In this document: positions 51,525-64,000 of the stretch, piece by piece
How positions within the stretch are numbered: position 1 is the stretch's first letter
Layout: each line of letters opens with the position of its first letter
Origin: Wuchereria bancrofti
Lineage: Eukaryota > Nematoda > Chromadorea > Rhabditida > Onchocercidae
Length of the DNA: 64,000 nt
NCBI GenBank assembly: GCA_005281725.1
Contig: SSBO01000009.1
Span: 11,031,362-11,095,361, forward strand
Direction of reading: 5' to 3'
Program-made: the position numbers and the translations under genes
The notes under the pieces: generated by a model
What the model saw: the letters and a program-made list of their open reading frames with translations, nothing else
Told to the model about the DNA's origin: nothing
Databases searched by the model: none

Positions 51525-54351
51525 ATGAATGTTACGGAAGCATTAGATAATAATAGTACAGCAAATTTGGAGAATGCAGGCACCGATTTATATCTCTTCA
51601 TTCTACCAGTAATTGTTATTTTTGGTTTATGCGGTAATGTCATCTCATTGGTTACCATCTTTTATTCACGGCTACGAGAAGTACGCATATTAAATTTAAT
51701 TAAATTTTTTTTCTCTTTATTAAATTTAACTTTTTTTTTTTGTTTATTTATTTTTTTATTCATTTTCCTCTATTTATTTTAATACGCTCAAACGAAGATT
51801 TAAAAGAAAAAAAAGACAATAAAATGAACTTTTGATTAAAATTAACAGTTTCGACATTTTAAAAAAATGATCGACAAAAATGTTTACTTTAGCTCTTTCC
51901 TTTCTCTAATTTATTATGTACATATTACAAAAATTTGATTATAACAAATAAAATTAATATTCATTAATATCAGCAAAATTATAACCAACAACAAATAGTG
52001 CAATCATGATTTAAAAAAATTCAATTTTAAATTTTCAAATCTGTTATAGCATAAATCAATAAAATGTTTTATTTAAAACAGTACACATTTTGATTGCTAC
52101 ACAAGAATATTTCCAACATATTTGATTGTAATAAAAGAACAATTTCATTTTTTATTAATTTTATTTTACTATAATTTATTAATTATTTTATTAAAACCAT
52201 CTATTAATTATTTTATCATTCTTATATCTAATTTCTAAGGGAAATAAATTGCAGATCTCAGCTAATCTCTATTTAATAGTTCTGACAACATCAGATAGCG
52301 TTTTCCTACTTGGTTTATTATTAATTCTATTCAAACTCGATTTTATCACTTATCACTTCTGTGTTATCATTGAATATATCTTATCAACATCCTCCTATAT
52401 CAGTAGCTGGTCCGTTGCTGCACTGACAATTGAACGATATTTGGCTATTGCATATCCTTTGAAACATGCCCGGGTTACTCTTTTCATTTTTTTTTTTTTT
52501 TTAGCAAATATTTTTTATGTGAAATAAATCAAATGATAGAAATTATCTTAAATAGTTTCCTATTAATTTCTCACTAAACAAATTTGAAAATTTTTTAATT
52601 TAAATTTATTTTTGACAAAATATGCACAGAAGTTAAATAAGTAAAATTGTGCATATCTTTTTTATTTATTTAGTAAAATTCGTTATGTAAGTAATTAAAT
52701 ATATTTCGATTGATTATATTGATTTCAATGAAATATAATTTTAGTGAATTATTTACAATCATTTACTAAAATTACAAAAATAATAATTTCTGAATAAAAT
52801 AACAAAAGTTTACAGTACGGACATTTGGATCGATGGAAAATGATTTTATTTTGGATTCCTGTACCATTCGCTTTCAATTTGATTCAATTTATATCACTGA
52901 TACCGTATGATGATAAAAGTGATCCACAATATCCGAATATACGAAAATGTATTCCATATGATGGTAGTTCTCAGGTTATTTTTGCTTTGCACAATTTTAC
53001 GCTAAAAATTTTAAATTAAAATTGAAGCTTGAAATTTTATTTCCTGAAAAATTTAATATTTGGTTTGGACTGCGCAAAATCAGTTAATCACTGGTTGGTT
53101 AGCTAAGTTTTTTTGACAAAAAGAAAAAAAGTATATGTCCCAATTTGAATTTCAATTCTAATAATAAAGAATGTAAGAGGATCATTTAGATATTATCACT
53201 TATTATTCATTAATTAAAATTTAAAATATTATTTTCTAATTGATTATGCGAAAAAAAAAATGAAATTATTTTTTTTTCGTTTAATTTAAAAAGAAATAAT
53301 TATTGAAGATTGTTATCGAAGCAACTGATGTAATATTATGTTATGTAATGCCATGTTTTTGTGTAGTTTTATTGAATTTACTAGTTGCTGGAAAAGTAAA
53401 ACGTGGTTTCACGTGTGATTCTAATCGATCACGTTTTCATAGCAGTTCAATTCGACGTCGTCAAAGCTCAGCTATGTTTGTTTAACATATATTTTTCCTC
53501 TTTTTAAAGTAAGATTATATGAAAAATAACAATTAAATTTGCAATTTACCTCTTTTTAAAGTAAGATTATATGAAAAATAACAATTAAATTTGCAATAAA
53601 TGTAAATTTAAATTTGTAATTTCAAAAAAAAATGAGAAATATTATTTGCAGGATATTATTAGTAGTACCAATAGTATATATATCATTAAATACACCATTT
53701 TATTTATTACGAATAATGGATACAATAGCATTATATGTCTTTCAAAGTAATGAATTTTCAATTATTGGTGGATTAGATGGTACTCTTACAATATTTTTAT
53801 ATAATACTGCTCATTATTTATATTATATCAATTTTGCTTGCGATGTTATCGTTTATGCATTTTCAAGGTTTGTACACTTTTTTGTTTTTTTTTTTTTACA
53901 GTACATAATTTCATACAATTAATAAATTCAAAAAAGAAAAATTTTTTTATAAAATTGATTTGAATTTGTATAGTTGCAATTTTTTTTCTACAAGGAGTTT
54001 TATAAATTTGATTTGAACTTGCAATTTTGTTACAATTTTGTTTAATTAAAATGTAATTTGATTTGAATTTGCATAATTACAATATAATTTTCTTTTTACA
54101 AAGAATTTCATAAATTTAATTTGAATTTGCATAGTTGCAATTTTGTTTAATTTCAGTATTTTTTTTGTGCGTAAACTTAATTTCAGTTTTTTTTTTAGTG
54201 TAAATTTAATTTCAGTTCTAATTTTCGTAAAACAGCAGTGATTGCATGGCGCCAAATAGTATTTTCGCATAGTGGAAAAATTCAAAAAGCAACGAGTAGC
54301 GAACGATATCGCAATGTTAGCTGTCGTTTGTCAAAATTAACTGGTGAATAA
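51525..54351 (+). CDS. Rhodopsin-family G-protein-coupled receptor, neuropeptide-receptor type
   Basis: Seven-transmembrane receptor, ligand unknown. Six exons in phase: 51525-51680, 52255-52473, 52816-52974, 53309-53475, 53652-53867 and 54216-54351, giving 350 residues. N-terminal sequons at Asn2 and Asn9/Asn10. Helix 1 has GN (37-38), helix 2 has Asp66, helix 3 begins at Cys88 and ends ERY (112-114) then LAIAYPLKHA, Cys170 is the partner cysteine in extracellular loop 2, helix 5 has Pro193, helix 6 has SLNTPFY with Pro249, and helix 7 has CDVIVY (Asp298 to Tyr302) in place of NPxxY, then SSSNFRKTAVIAW as helix 8. The third intracellular loop is short and Arg/Ser-rich. These variants fit invertebrate FMRFamide-like or related peptide receptors, but I cannot name the orthologue. 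Exon 4 donor (GTTTGT) is weak but is the only one keeping frame. Confidence 0.9.
53497..53597. repeat. 52-bp tandem duplication in GPCR intron 4
   Basis: Two essentially identical copies of a 52-bp unit starting CCTCTTTTTAAAGTAAG at 53497 and 53549, about 20 bases after the exon 4 donor. Confidence 0.9.
53948..54165. repeat. Minisatellite in GPCR intron 5
   Basis: Degenerate copies of a unit containing ATTTGATTTGAATTTGCATA followed by GTTGCAAT/TTACAAT and a T run. The same family resumes after the last exon. Confidence 0.8.
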
Positions 54352-54362
54352 TGCATACATAT

Positions 54363-54715
54363 GTATAGTTACAATTATTTTTTTTTTTTTTTTACGAAAA
54401 ATTTTGTAAAATTGATTTGAATTTGTATAGTTGCAATTTTTTTTCTACAAGAAATTTTATAAATTTGATTTAAATTTAATTTTATAATTTGATTTGAATT
54501 TGCATGATTACAATATAATTTTTTTACAAAAAATTTTATAAAATTGATTTGAGTTTGCATAGTTACAATACAATTTTCATTTGACAAAGAATTTCATAAA
54601 TTTGATTTGAATTTGCATAATTACAATACAATTTTCTTACAAAAAATTTTATAAAATTGATTTGAATTTGCATAGTTACAATTTTTTTTACAAAGAATTT
54701 TATAAATTTGATTTG
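54363..54715. repeat. Minisatellite downstream of the GPCR gene
   Basis: Seven or so degenerate units of the same ATTTGATTTGAATTTGCATA family as in intron 5. The last exon therefore sits inside one interrupted array. Confidence 0.8.
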
Positions 54716-57700
54716 AAATGACAAATTTTTGCATTATTAACAGATATTGTAATTAGTAATGCATTATCTTTTTTCAAAGTTTTCACAATTTGTAAAATTT
54801 TAAATTGTAAATTATTTTTGGAAATGTAAACTTTTTGACAATACAATAAATATTATAATGCAAAATATCAAAGCAATTTTGTTTCATTGTAAAAAGAAAA
54901 ATGCTTCATAAAAAATTTTTTTTTGCAACTTTGATGCAGAAAATATTGTTTGACATATTCGTAACAATCAACATTTTGTATTTAAGTATTATATTTTATA
55001 TTTAAGTACACATATTGTAATGTTTCCTTAAGGATTACAATTTACTGAATGTATATTTCAAGTGAAACAAATCAGAAATAAAAGAATTCATGCATATAAT
55101 TAATAAATGCGACATTTTTTTTGTGAGTAATACAATGAAAGTAAAACAGATATGAATTCACAAAAAAAAGAAATTGACAAGAATGTACTGTAAATTTTTT
55201 ATGAGAAATCTTGTAGTAAAATTTAATTTTTGCTTCGTTTAAAATTTAAACTTAACTAAAGCAAGCAATTATTTCTAAATGAATGACTTTAATTACTAAA
55301 ATAAAATCATACAATTACTCCTTTTCTTTTTTTAATTTTATGAAGATAAAATTATACAACTACTCTCTTTTTTTTTTAATTTTTTGCAAAATTTGCATTA
55401 TTTTCTTACTAATATTATATGAAATTATTTGAAAAATATAGTAACTATCAGTATGAAAGTTTTGATAAAGTTTTTCTCATCAGTGATATGAAAAAATTAA
55501 TCAGTGTAAGAAATAAAATAATTAAGCTTATACTAATTATTTTTTTGTTTTTTAAGTTTCATACTTCTCATTATTTTCAAATTATGATTTGAGCATATAT
55601 TTTCATTTATTCAATATTAATTAATTAAGTTTTATATGTGTGTGTAACAAATTCAAATAGTATTTTCGAATTACAATGAATATATAAATTTTTAAATTGA
55701 CTCTTTTAAAAATGTAACATTAGTTTTCGTTTTTTTTTTTTTTTCTTGCATTAATGATTATTGGGAAAGAAGAAGGTACGGTGACGAATAAACATTAAAT
55801 TATACAATCATCGAATCGAACCGTTCAGAGATCGAACAGACAGCTGGCATAACGGATCATCATGAAATGAAATGAGAGAGAGAGAGGAGAGAGAGAGCTC
55901 TCAAATACAAATGTTACAAGGAAGCACAAAGCTGTATCATCCAACAACAAAAAAAAAAAACGAAGAAAAAATCTATTAAATCCATGAAATGAAATTTGAA
56001 AAGAACAAAAAAAAGTAAAAAATGAAATTAATAATTGTGAGAAATTGATTAGTGATGAATTAAAAAAATGGAATTTAATTTCATTAGTTTGAAGTAAGGC
56101 ATTTTAATGCTAGAATAAGTAATGAATTATAAAGTTAGTTTAAAAAAACGGAAAAAAATGATGCTAATATCAAATAATTTTTGTACTAAATTCACTTATA
56201 AAATTTATAATTTGTCTTCTATAACAAAAAGTGAAAACTAAATGCATTGATAATTTAAATATGATAGTTGCATTTTTGATATTAATAATTTTATGAAATT
56301 TTTTTTTTTATGTTTTAATATGGATGAGCAATCGGGCAATGACCACTCTGTTGCGTTTTATTTATTTATTTTTTTTTTTTTTGATCGAAACAAATATCGA
56401 AATACTTTCAATGTTGTATGTTCATCGCTTCATAATTAAATTTTTAATCAGTTACTGAACTAACAAGGACTAATAAAATTTGAATTATTATCATTTGAAT
56501 TAAAATATAACTTAAATCATCTGTGATCACATTTAAATGATATATAATAAAATAATTATAAAAATCTTAAATAATCCCTTTTATACAATTATTATTCATT
56601 TCCATTAAAAAAAAAAAAAAACGAAACTTTAGATTAGAACGTGACGTTTTGAGAAAAAATCATTTATGCATGCAAATGTGTTCTGATGGTATAATCTGAT
56701 AAACGTTAACACCAAAATAGATGGCTTATATCGATGAGACTTTTATTTTTTCGTTTTTTTTTTTTTTTTTCAGAAATGACTTTGTTTTTTTTTTACGATT
56801 ATATATTAATGAAAAGTAAATAAGTTATCTGAATTTTTTTTTTTTTCTTTATCTTAAATCAAATGTATTCTTTTCTCTTTTTTATCAACAAATTAGGAAA
56901 TTTCTAAGTATTGCAAAAAAGAGAAAGAAAGGAAAAAATTAATTAGTCAAAGTTTTTTGTTTCCAAAAATTCTAAAAGAATGCAATTAATGCTATGAATG
57001 GTTTTTTTCTTTCTTCTTTTTTTCTTAGCAAAAAAAAAATTTGCAATTTTTAAGTTATTTACATAGAAAAATTATGTGAACAAATTTGAAAAATTTAAAT
57101 TAAGAAATACAGTTATTGTTGTTTTTTTTTTCAGTTTAAAAATTTTTCAATTTTTCGAAGCATATCATATTGGCATAATTTATTTTTGAGTGAAATAAAA
57201 ACATAAAGGTTGCAATTAGCATTTATCAATAATGAATTTATGTGATAGAATTGATTATCTTTGAGTAAAATACATTTATCAGTAAGTGTAATTCAACAAA
57301 ATGATAGGATTGGTGATTGATTACATTGTGATTTTAAAATTTCCCGTAGAAAATTGATATTTTATTTTGATATTTTACGAATGAAAAAGAAAGAAAATTG
57401 ATATTTTACGAATGAAAAATATTAATTATTATCATTTTATCCAATAAAATTTTATTTTTATTTTTAAAGTTAAAAAATTTTTATTGTAATGTTATAAAGT
57501 TTAAAAAATTTTATTATAAAGTTAAGGAAATTTATTTCAATTGATAGCAAGAACGCAACATTTAATTCTGCTATAATTCATCCTTATCATTAATTAAGAT
57601 ATAATTTTTTTTTTTCATTTTTTTGAATAAATTATATTCTTAGCATTTGAACCACCCATTCATATCTTTTTACTTAGAGCCTAAATTAAATTTATTTTAT

Positions 57701-57939
57701 ATTATTTTTTTTCAGACATATTATTGCTATTATTTTCTAACAATTTCCAATGAAAAAAATGTTTAACCTTCGGTGGAAAATGTTTCTTAGCATTTTGATC
57801 ATTTCTCTCAATAATGAATAGAAATTGAATATTAAATAGATAATTTAAGAATGATTATCGAAACCGGAATTTTTTACCATTTCAATGCATACATATACTT
57901 TTTCTACTTATGCAAAAAGTTTTTTTCATTTTTTCTTAA

Positions 57940-57952
57940 TTGATTGATTGAC

Positions 57953-57991
<39 letters not shown>

Positions 57992-58025
57992 CTGATTGAT
58001 TGATTGATTGGTTGATTGATTGATT
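57940..58025. repeat. GATT tetranucleotide array
   Basis: About 21 tandem GATT units with occasional GACT or GGTT variants. Confidence 0.95.
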
Positions 58026-59482
58026 TTATTTGCATAAAATAATGCTTGTAAAAATGATTCGTTTCATGTGGTCCTCTCAAATTGGAACAAATATTACCTT
58101 TTCCACAAATTACTCAGTAATTTCTCTTTCTGTTCTGTTTATTTATTTATTTATTTTTTTTAAAGTTATTTACACTTTAAGACTGTTAGGGAAAAAGCAA
58201 TGGATAATGATTAAAGAGACGAAATTTTTTTTTTTTTTTGAAATGTTGCAAAAATTAATGTTTCATTGGGATTTGATACTGATATTCGTAATCAGATCTT
58301 CTTCTCTGATATGTTAACAATGCTAGCATGATGAATAGAAAAAAATATACGAAGTTAGGCAATCGGAATTTAAGATAATGCTAGTATTACAATCCAATTA
58401 TAATAAAGAAAAATGATTGGAAATGAAAAAAAAAGTTTTTTTTTTTTTAAGCAATCAAAATATTCATTTCTACAAAGTGAAATTTTATTTAAAAATTTTT
58501 AACATTTATTTTATTTGAAATGCGAAATATTGCCTTCTCTAACTGTTTTATTTAAAGTTATGAAAGCATTTTAATTAAATAGAAAAAATATGACTCAGTA
58601 AAACTTAAGACTACAAAAGAAAAAAAGAAGTATTATATGATAGAAAGATGAAAAAGTGTCATCTGTCAATAGAATTTTAGTTTAATCAAGCAATGATTCA
58701 ACTTTTAAAAGTCATATGTGCTATGTAAATAAATGAGCTTGGAGCAATTTAAAATAATATTTTAAGGATGTTTATCCCAATTTATAAGAGCTTAGATGAA
58801 TATTTTACAAAAAAGAATTCATAGCTCAAAATTAACACTTATAGCTCAAAATTAACCTAAAAATCTAAAAATCTTTATTCAGTTCAGCTATCATTTATTC
58901 GTTTAAAAAGCTTATAAATTAACATTGAATAATGAACAATAAGAAAAGACGAAATTAGCATTATAACTTTTAATAAATTACAACTTCTACCACTTTTTAA
59001 TAAAGTTTTTCTTTTTTAACAACTTTGAAATACGACTAATAAAGATACTTTGATATTTTTGATTCAAAAAATTCGATTCTCCTGTTTGATTGAGTTAATT
59101 CTATTATTTTTTTATACTAATAATTCATTAATTATTCTATCAAATCATTGCGGTTAATTTGAATGAAAAACACCGCTAATTAATTATCTCTTATGAACGC
59201 AATAATCGGTTTCTTCATGTTTTTGCTTATTTTCATATATTTACTCTTTCACTTCCTCTTTCTCTCCAATAATGGATAAAGTAGAAAGTAATATTGAAAA
59301 TAAACTATATAATAAAAAAAAGCACACATGATAAAATGATATAATAAAAAATACAAAATAAGCCATCCATTTTTATTTTTTTAAATTGTTGAAATAATTT
59401 TAAAAATTAAAAAAAGCAAGAAAATGAAAATAAAATTCAATTGTTCTTTACTTCTTCTGCCTAGATCTTTACCACCACATAT

Positions 59483-59600
59483 AATCATGCATGATGACAA
59501 TAGTGATGATGATGATAATGATGGTAATGATAAAGATAACAACGATGATAATGATGGCGACGATAATGATAATAATGATGATAATAATGGTGATAATAAT
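59483..59600. repeat. GAT/AAT trinucleotide array
   Basis: Imperfect GAT, AAT and GGT triplets. It gives an Asp/Asn-rich frame on the plus strand and a His/Tyr-rich frame on the minus strand, so neither is evidence for a gene. Confidence 0.85.
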
Positions 59601-59779
59601 AGGCGCGAGAAGCAAATAAGTTTGCTCCTCCTCTTAGTATCATTATTGCTTGTTGTAGAGGTATTTGTGTACCGTTCATTTAAATCATTTTCTCATTTCT
59701 ATGCAAATTTTTGATTCGTTGTTGTCTCGTTTAGCTTGCTCTATTCCAATCAAAGATTACGATTTTCGATGTAGAAATT

Positions 59780-59865
59780 AAAGAGAGAAATGTTTTCCCT
59801 TCTTCCCTCCTTTTTCCCTCTCTCTCCCTCTCTCTGTCTCCGTTTCTCTCTCTCCGTTTGTGACA
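59780..59865. repeat. Homopyrimidine CT tract
   Basis: About 85 bases mostly of C and T, of the same kind as the other tracts in the window. Confidence 0.75.
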
Positions 59866-62640
59866 TTATAACTTTTGAGTTTCAAATTTTATACGAAATA
59901 TATATTTGTTTCCAATTACCTATTTCTAAATTAACTTCTTTCAACTAATTACTTTTATTTTTTAAATTATTCATAATTTCTTTGAAATAAGTATAATGTC
60001 TTGTAATGAAGCAATATCATTGATTGATTAATTGCAAGAAAAAATTTCATTTCAAAACTTTTTGAAATTAAAAATTTAACAGAATTAAAATCATCTCTTC
60101 CATCATGAAATATTTTATTGCTTAGTGAATGGAAATTTTTCAACAGTTTCATTTTTCACAGAAATTTTAAATATCACTTTATTTTTTCTTTTTCATTTTT
60201 TTTTCCTTTCTTTTTTTTTGTTTTTTGGATTTTCTTGTTTTAATATTTCATCGCAAAAGAAGAGAAAATAATAGATTGATAGAAAGAGAGAAAGAAAGAA
60301 AGATAACATTTGTAGACAAAATTCTTATCACCAAATATTCCTTCATCCATTTTTTTAATAAAGAATTTATTGCGTTTATTCTTAGACATATAACATTTTA
60401 TAAGAAACCGTTACTCGTCCATAAGATCATTTTATTCAATGGAGCAGAAATTTTAAATTCTTGTTCCATCTTCAATTTATTTTATTAATTTGAAAAAGTA
60501 AATTTATTTATTGTTTTCTTAAATATGCAATTTTATAGCGAAACAAATATAATTTGAAATATAAATTGAATTAAAAAAATTAAAAAACAAGAAAAAAGGG
60601 AGATATCACTTTTAGCTAAATAGATTGAATTTATATGACAAGAAGAGGAAGAGATGATATTGTTGTGTGGGAATATTAGAATATTAACAATCTGATAAGA
60701 ACTATAAGCTAGCTTATTATCAGTTAACTAAAAGAAATGATAGGAGTTATAAGTTAGCTCAAAAAAAGGTTATCATTGCAGTAACTTACTCATTTCGCAT
60801 TTGTGAAATAATGAAAGTAAAAATTTTGCTATTTATCATATCTAAAACGAAATTAATTATGCAAACTTTGTAATAAAAATTATAAGACATAAGATACTTG
60901 AAATTTTTAAACAAAGCAAACAGTACCATCACTAAATAATGAATTTCATACTTTGGTCATCTAATTTTATTTTGGATTAAAGAGATTAGAATTTTGAAAA
61001 TAAGTAAAATTTTTCGAAGATTTTTCTAAAAAATTTTAGTGAAAATAAGTGAAAACTTTGTTCAAAACTTTTTTTGCATTATAAATGAAAAAGAAAAAAA
61101 AATCACAAATAAAACATTCTTCCCTATACATATATCATTTACAAAAATGATACGTTTGCTTTTTTTTTGTTCTTTTTTTCTCAAAAATCATTTATAATTT
61201 ATAATTTTATAGCTTAGAAAAAAAAAATGAAAATTATTGCTAATATTTTTGTCTAATATTATGTAAAATATTAATTTAAGTTTTAGCAAAATTTTATTAA
61301 GTTGAAAATGAAACGCTTCAATCAATTTGATCAATTCATTTTTTCGAACAGAAAAAAAGAGCAATAAGGGAAAAATGAACATACAATTCTAAAATAAATA
61401 TTAATATTTTGCAGCATGGAACATCGAAGAGAATAATTTTAGCAATAAAAAGTAAATAGACAAATATTTATAGTTTATTTATCATAATTGTTAAGATGAT
61501 CTATAGTGATTATGTGATAAAATAAGTGAAAATTATTTCCTATCTGTTTATTTATATCTCTTTCTTCTCTTTTCTATCTTTTCATTTTTTTTTCCAATAA
61601 TTTTATTAACATTAAAGGGTTGAAGAAAAAAAATTACTGTAAATTTATAATTATTAACATTTGATTTTTTTTTTTTTTGAATTCAATAATACTACAATTG
61701 TATGTAAATTTGAATTAATCGTTTGTATTATTTAGGAAAATATTTTCATTTTTATTATCATGTTGCATTTTTTTAGATTTTAAATTATATTTTAAATTTT
61801 AATTTTGGTTTACAGTAACACACTAAATCTAATGTCAAATCAAATTATATGACAATTAAAATTTGAATACGGAAAATTATTACATCGCTCTAAACTGAAA
61901 AAAAAATTAATCCTTTCTTTTTTAGTGTGTTACATCCAAAAAAAAAAAAAAAGAAAGCCGATCAAAAAAAAACTATGGAAAAATGGATAATTTATATTCT
62001 TAGTAGCACTTGGTGGTGTATTTTACTTTTTTTTTTAAGTATTGTTAAGCAGAAAAGATCTTATAAGACTACAATCTTTGTTTTTTTTTCTATCATTTTT
62101 AATCAATGATAACTTTTTTTTTGTTAGTCTCTCCTTTATTTATCAAAAAAAAAAATCATGTCCTTTTCTTTGATTAAATTCCGAATCGTTTATCATCAAT
62201 CGTTCCTTTTTAATTCTATTTGATCTTATTTTGCTATTATTAAATGGAAAATTTTCATTATTAAATGCAAAATTTTTAAAAAAAATGAAATTTAATTGTT
62301 AACCTATCACATTCAGGCAATTACATCTAATAAAATACAAATAAATGCTATAACTATTAATAGTTTTTTTTTTATTCTAATATTTGTAGCATATTTTCAT
62401 TTTTGAATTAAAATTTTGTTGAATAGTTAAAAAAAACGTGAATTTTCTTTGGATTTTTTTTTGAATAGTTAAATTTGAATAGTTAAAAACAGTGAAATTT
62501 AATGCTTTCTCTCTTAGCTACCGTAATAACTTTTGTTAATCTTTTCATATCGCTGTATCACTCAATACACCTTTGAATGTATCACTTTGATAAGAAGTCT
62601 GATAAGAAGGCTAATTGATAAATATAAAAAAGCTACAGCT

Positions 62641-63654
62641 AATTGAATGTAAATGAACGTTTCATGTGAATCCTTTTAAAAGCTTTATTCTTACTTATTA
62701 TACAGTCTGAATCAATTTTTCATTCCAATTTTATTTTTTGAACATTTTTTTTTTTTGCAAAAAAGTTTCAAACATATCACTTTGTTATACTGTAAAATTT
62801 CATTTAAAAAAAGTGTCATTACGAAAGGATAAAATTACTAAACGATGTAAATGTAATTATTGCAATTTGAAATTTGTTAAATAAGCTAAGTAAATGCAAA
62901 ACTGTTAATTGGCCAACTTAGTTGGTTTTGTTTTATCTTAAAATGATTTCCGTTTATTCTTGCATATTCTTTCTCATTTTGTTAATTATACGACAATATT
63001 CCAAACATTTCTACCACGTCATATTCGGCTTATCAAGTCTAAGAAGCCTGGCAAGTACACGTTACTTACGTCATGAACAGAACTTGTTATGCTTGTGTGT
63101 TCGTTTTTTTTTTCTGCTTCAGTAAAATTGGGCGACAAATATTTCTATTATAAAACGAAGCTTACTTAACGATTCTTTCGTTAGCATATCTATAGTTTTC
63201 GTCAAAATAGCACAACTGCTGCGATTAATTTCGATTATATTCCGGAATTAAATTTAATTTTCTTGTCTTGAAGTTACCTCTTAAAGTATTGAAAAATTTC
63301 CTTAGCTTTTGACATTGTAAACGAATGATACAGCTCAATCGTAATTTCCTTTAAAGAAAGATAAATATAACCATTTCCTGTAAATTACATCAATTATTGA
63401 CGACCGGAATGCTATTTCCTCAATAATTGGAAATGAAAAAATGATTTGTCAAATATCAACTTCAATATCTTTCCCCCGTAAAATTTGTAAAAGTGTCATG
63501 AAACTTATATTTCAATATTATTTTAATTGGATTTCTCATTAACTCATTTAATAGAGAATTAGTATTAAAAAGCTAAAAGATCAAAAATATCAACAAAAAG
63601 GAATTGTTCAACTTATTGCAAATATTTGTTACTAAAAAGATAAATTGAAAAAAA
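62641..63654. repeat. ~1.1-kb dispersed element, copy 2
   Basis: Direct repeat of 43392-44550, about 1.01 kb, lacking the ~130 bases found only in copy 1. Retains CCACGTCA (63014-63021), TTACGTCA (63066-63073) and TATAAAA (63149-63155). Confidence 0.85.
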
Positions 63655-63860
63655 GTGATTTGTCAGATACCAATTTCAATATCTTTCTCTCGTAGAATTT
63701 GTAAAAGTGTCATGAAACATGAAAGTGTCATGAAACTTATATTTCAATATTATTTTAATTGGATTTCTCATTAACTCATTTAAAAAGAAATTAATGTTAG
63801 AAAGTTAAAAGGTTAGAAAATATCAACAAAAAGTTATTTAACTTGTCACAAACACTTATT
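63655..63860. repeat. Partial third copy of the element's 3' end
   Basis: Starts GTGATTTGTCAGATACCAAT and repeats the last ~210 bases of the element (compare 63440-63654) in tandem, with more differences and a small internal duplication of CATGAAA-GTGTCATGAAAC near 63708-63738. Confidence 0.85.
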
Positions 63861-64000
63861 TTTCTACGAGACAAATTGTCGTACCGGATTGTAAATTTTT
63901 AATAGATTAAATAAAACGATAATCAACGATATCCGATGCGGTAATATAATTAGAGCGCATATCCTTAGCTCTTATATATTACAAAATTCAGCTTATATAT

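Larger units (their letters stand above)
54716..62640. other. AT-rich region downstream of the GPCR gene
   Basis: No gene recognised. AATAAA words near 54844 and 55077 could serve the GPCR transcript. Contains a GA tract (55872-55900), GATT array (57940-58025), GAT array (59483-59600) and CT tract (59780-59865). Confidence 0.5.

Noticed and set aside
54046..54587. Minus-strand frames rich in Asn/Gln/Ile near the GPCR 3' end
   Set aside because: They repeat the minisatellite unit and lie opposite a real exon.
59424..59714. 96-codon frame with hydrophobic ends and an Asp/Asn centre, looking like a secreted acidic protein
   Set aside because: The centre is a GAT microsatellite, open in several frames; hydrophobic ends come from T-rich DNA. 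No supporting splice signals.

Overview
The window is very AT-rich eukaryotic DNA with small exons, poly-T/TTTCAG acceptors and frequent trans-splice-like acceptors a few bases before start codons. Together with a MAB-23-type DM-domain gene and an HIM-10/NUF2 gene, this points to a nematode. A spirurid or filarial species is my guess from base composition and intron size, not something I could prove. No bacterial, viral or obvious transposase genes were seen.

Six protein genes can be supported. (1) Minus strand 6236-4116: an unrecognised five-exon membrane protein with a tandem-repeat tail. (2) Plus strand 7606-8668: a small InaF-motif (TRP-interacting helix) single-pass membrane protein whose 3' part is broken by a 240-N assembly gap. 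(3) Minus strand 15856-10503: the kinetochore protein NUF2 (HIM-10), ten exons. (4) Minus strand 19686-16866: ILF2/NF45, ten exons, directly upstream of NUF2 in the same orientation and a candidate operon partner. (5) Plus strand 26732-36114: the DM-domain factor MAB-23, four exons with two introns of about 4.3 kb. (6) Plus strand 51525-54351: a rhodopsin-family neuropeptide-type GPCR, six exons.

The first 20 kb is the gene-dense part. From 20 kb to the end there are only two confident genes, both sex/neuron-type regulators, embedded in long AT-rich deserts. These deserts hold homopurine tracts, trinucleotide arrays, short tandem duplications, a four-unit array carrying CACGTG E-boxes (45.7-46.0 kb), a perfect 18-bp hairpin (45.6 kb) and two direct copies of a ~1.1 kb dispersed element (43.4-44.6 kb and 62.6-63.65 kb) with conserved CRE-like and TATA-like sites. 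One 20-N gap (32882-32901) sits between two near-identical 205-bp segments and looks like an unmerged contig overlap.

The genes do not form one pathway. ILF2 and NUF2 are housekeeping (RNA metabolism, chromosome segregation); MAB-23 and the GPCR fit tissue-specific regulation, which agrees with their long non-coding surroundings. The least explained items are the ~1.1 kb promoter-like repeat, the E-box array, and the unrecognised membrane protein at 4-6 kb.
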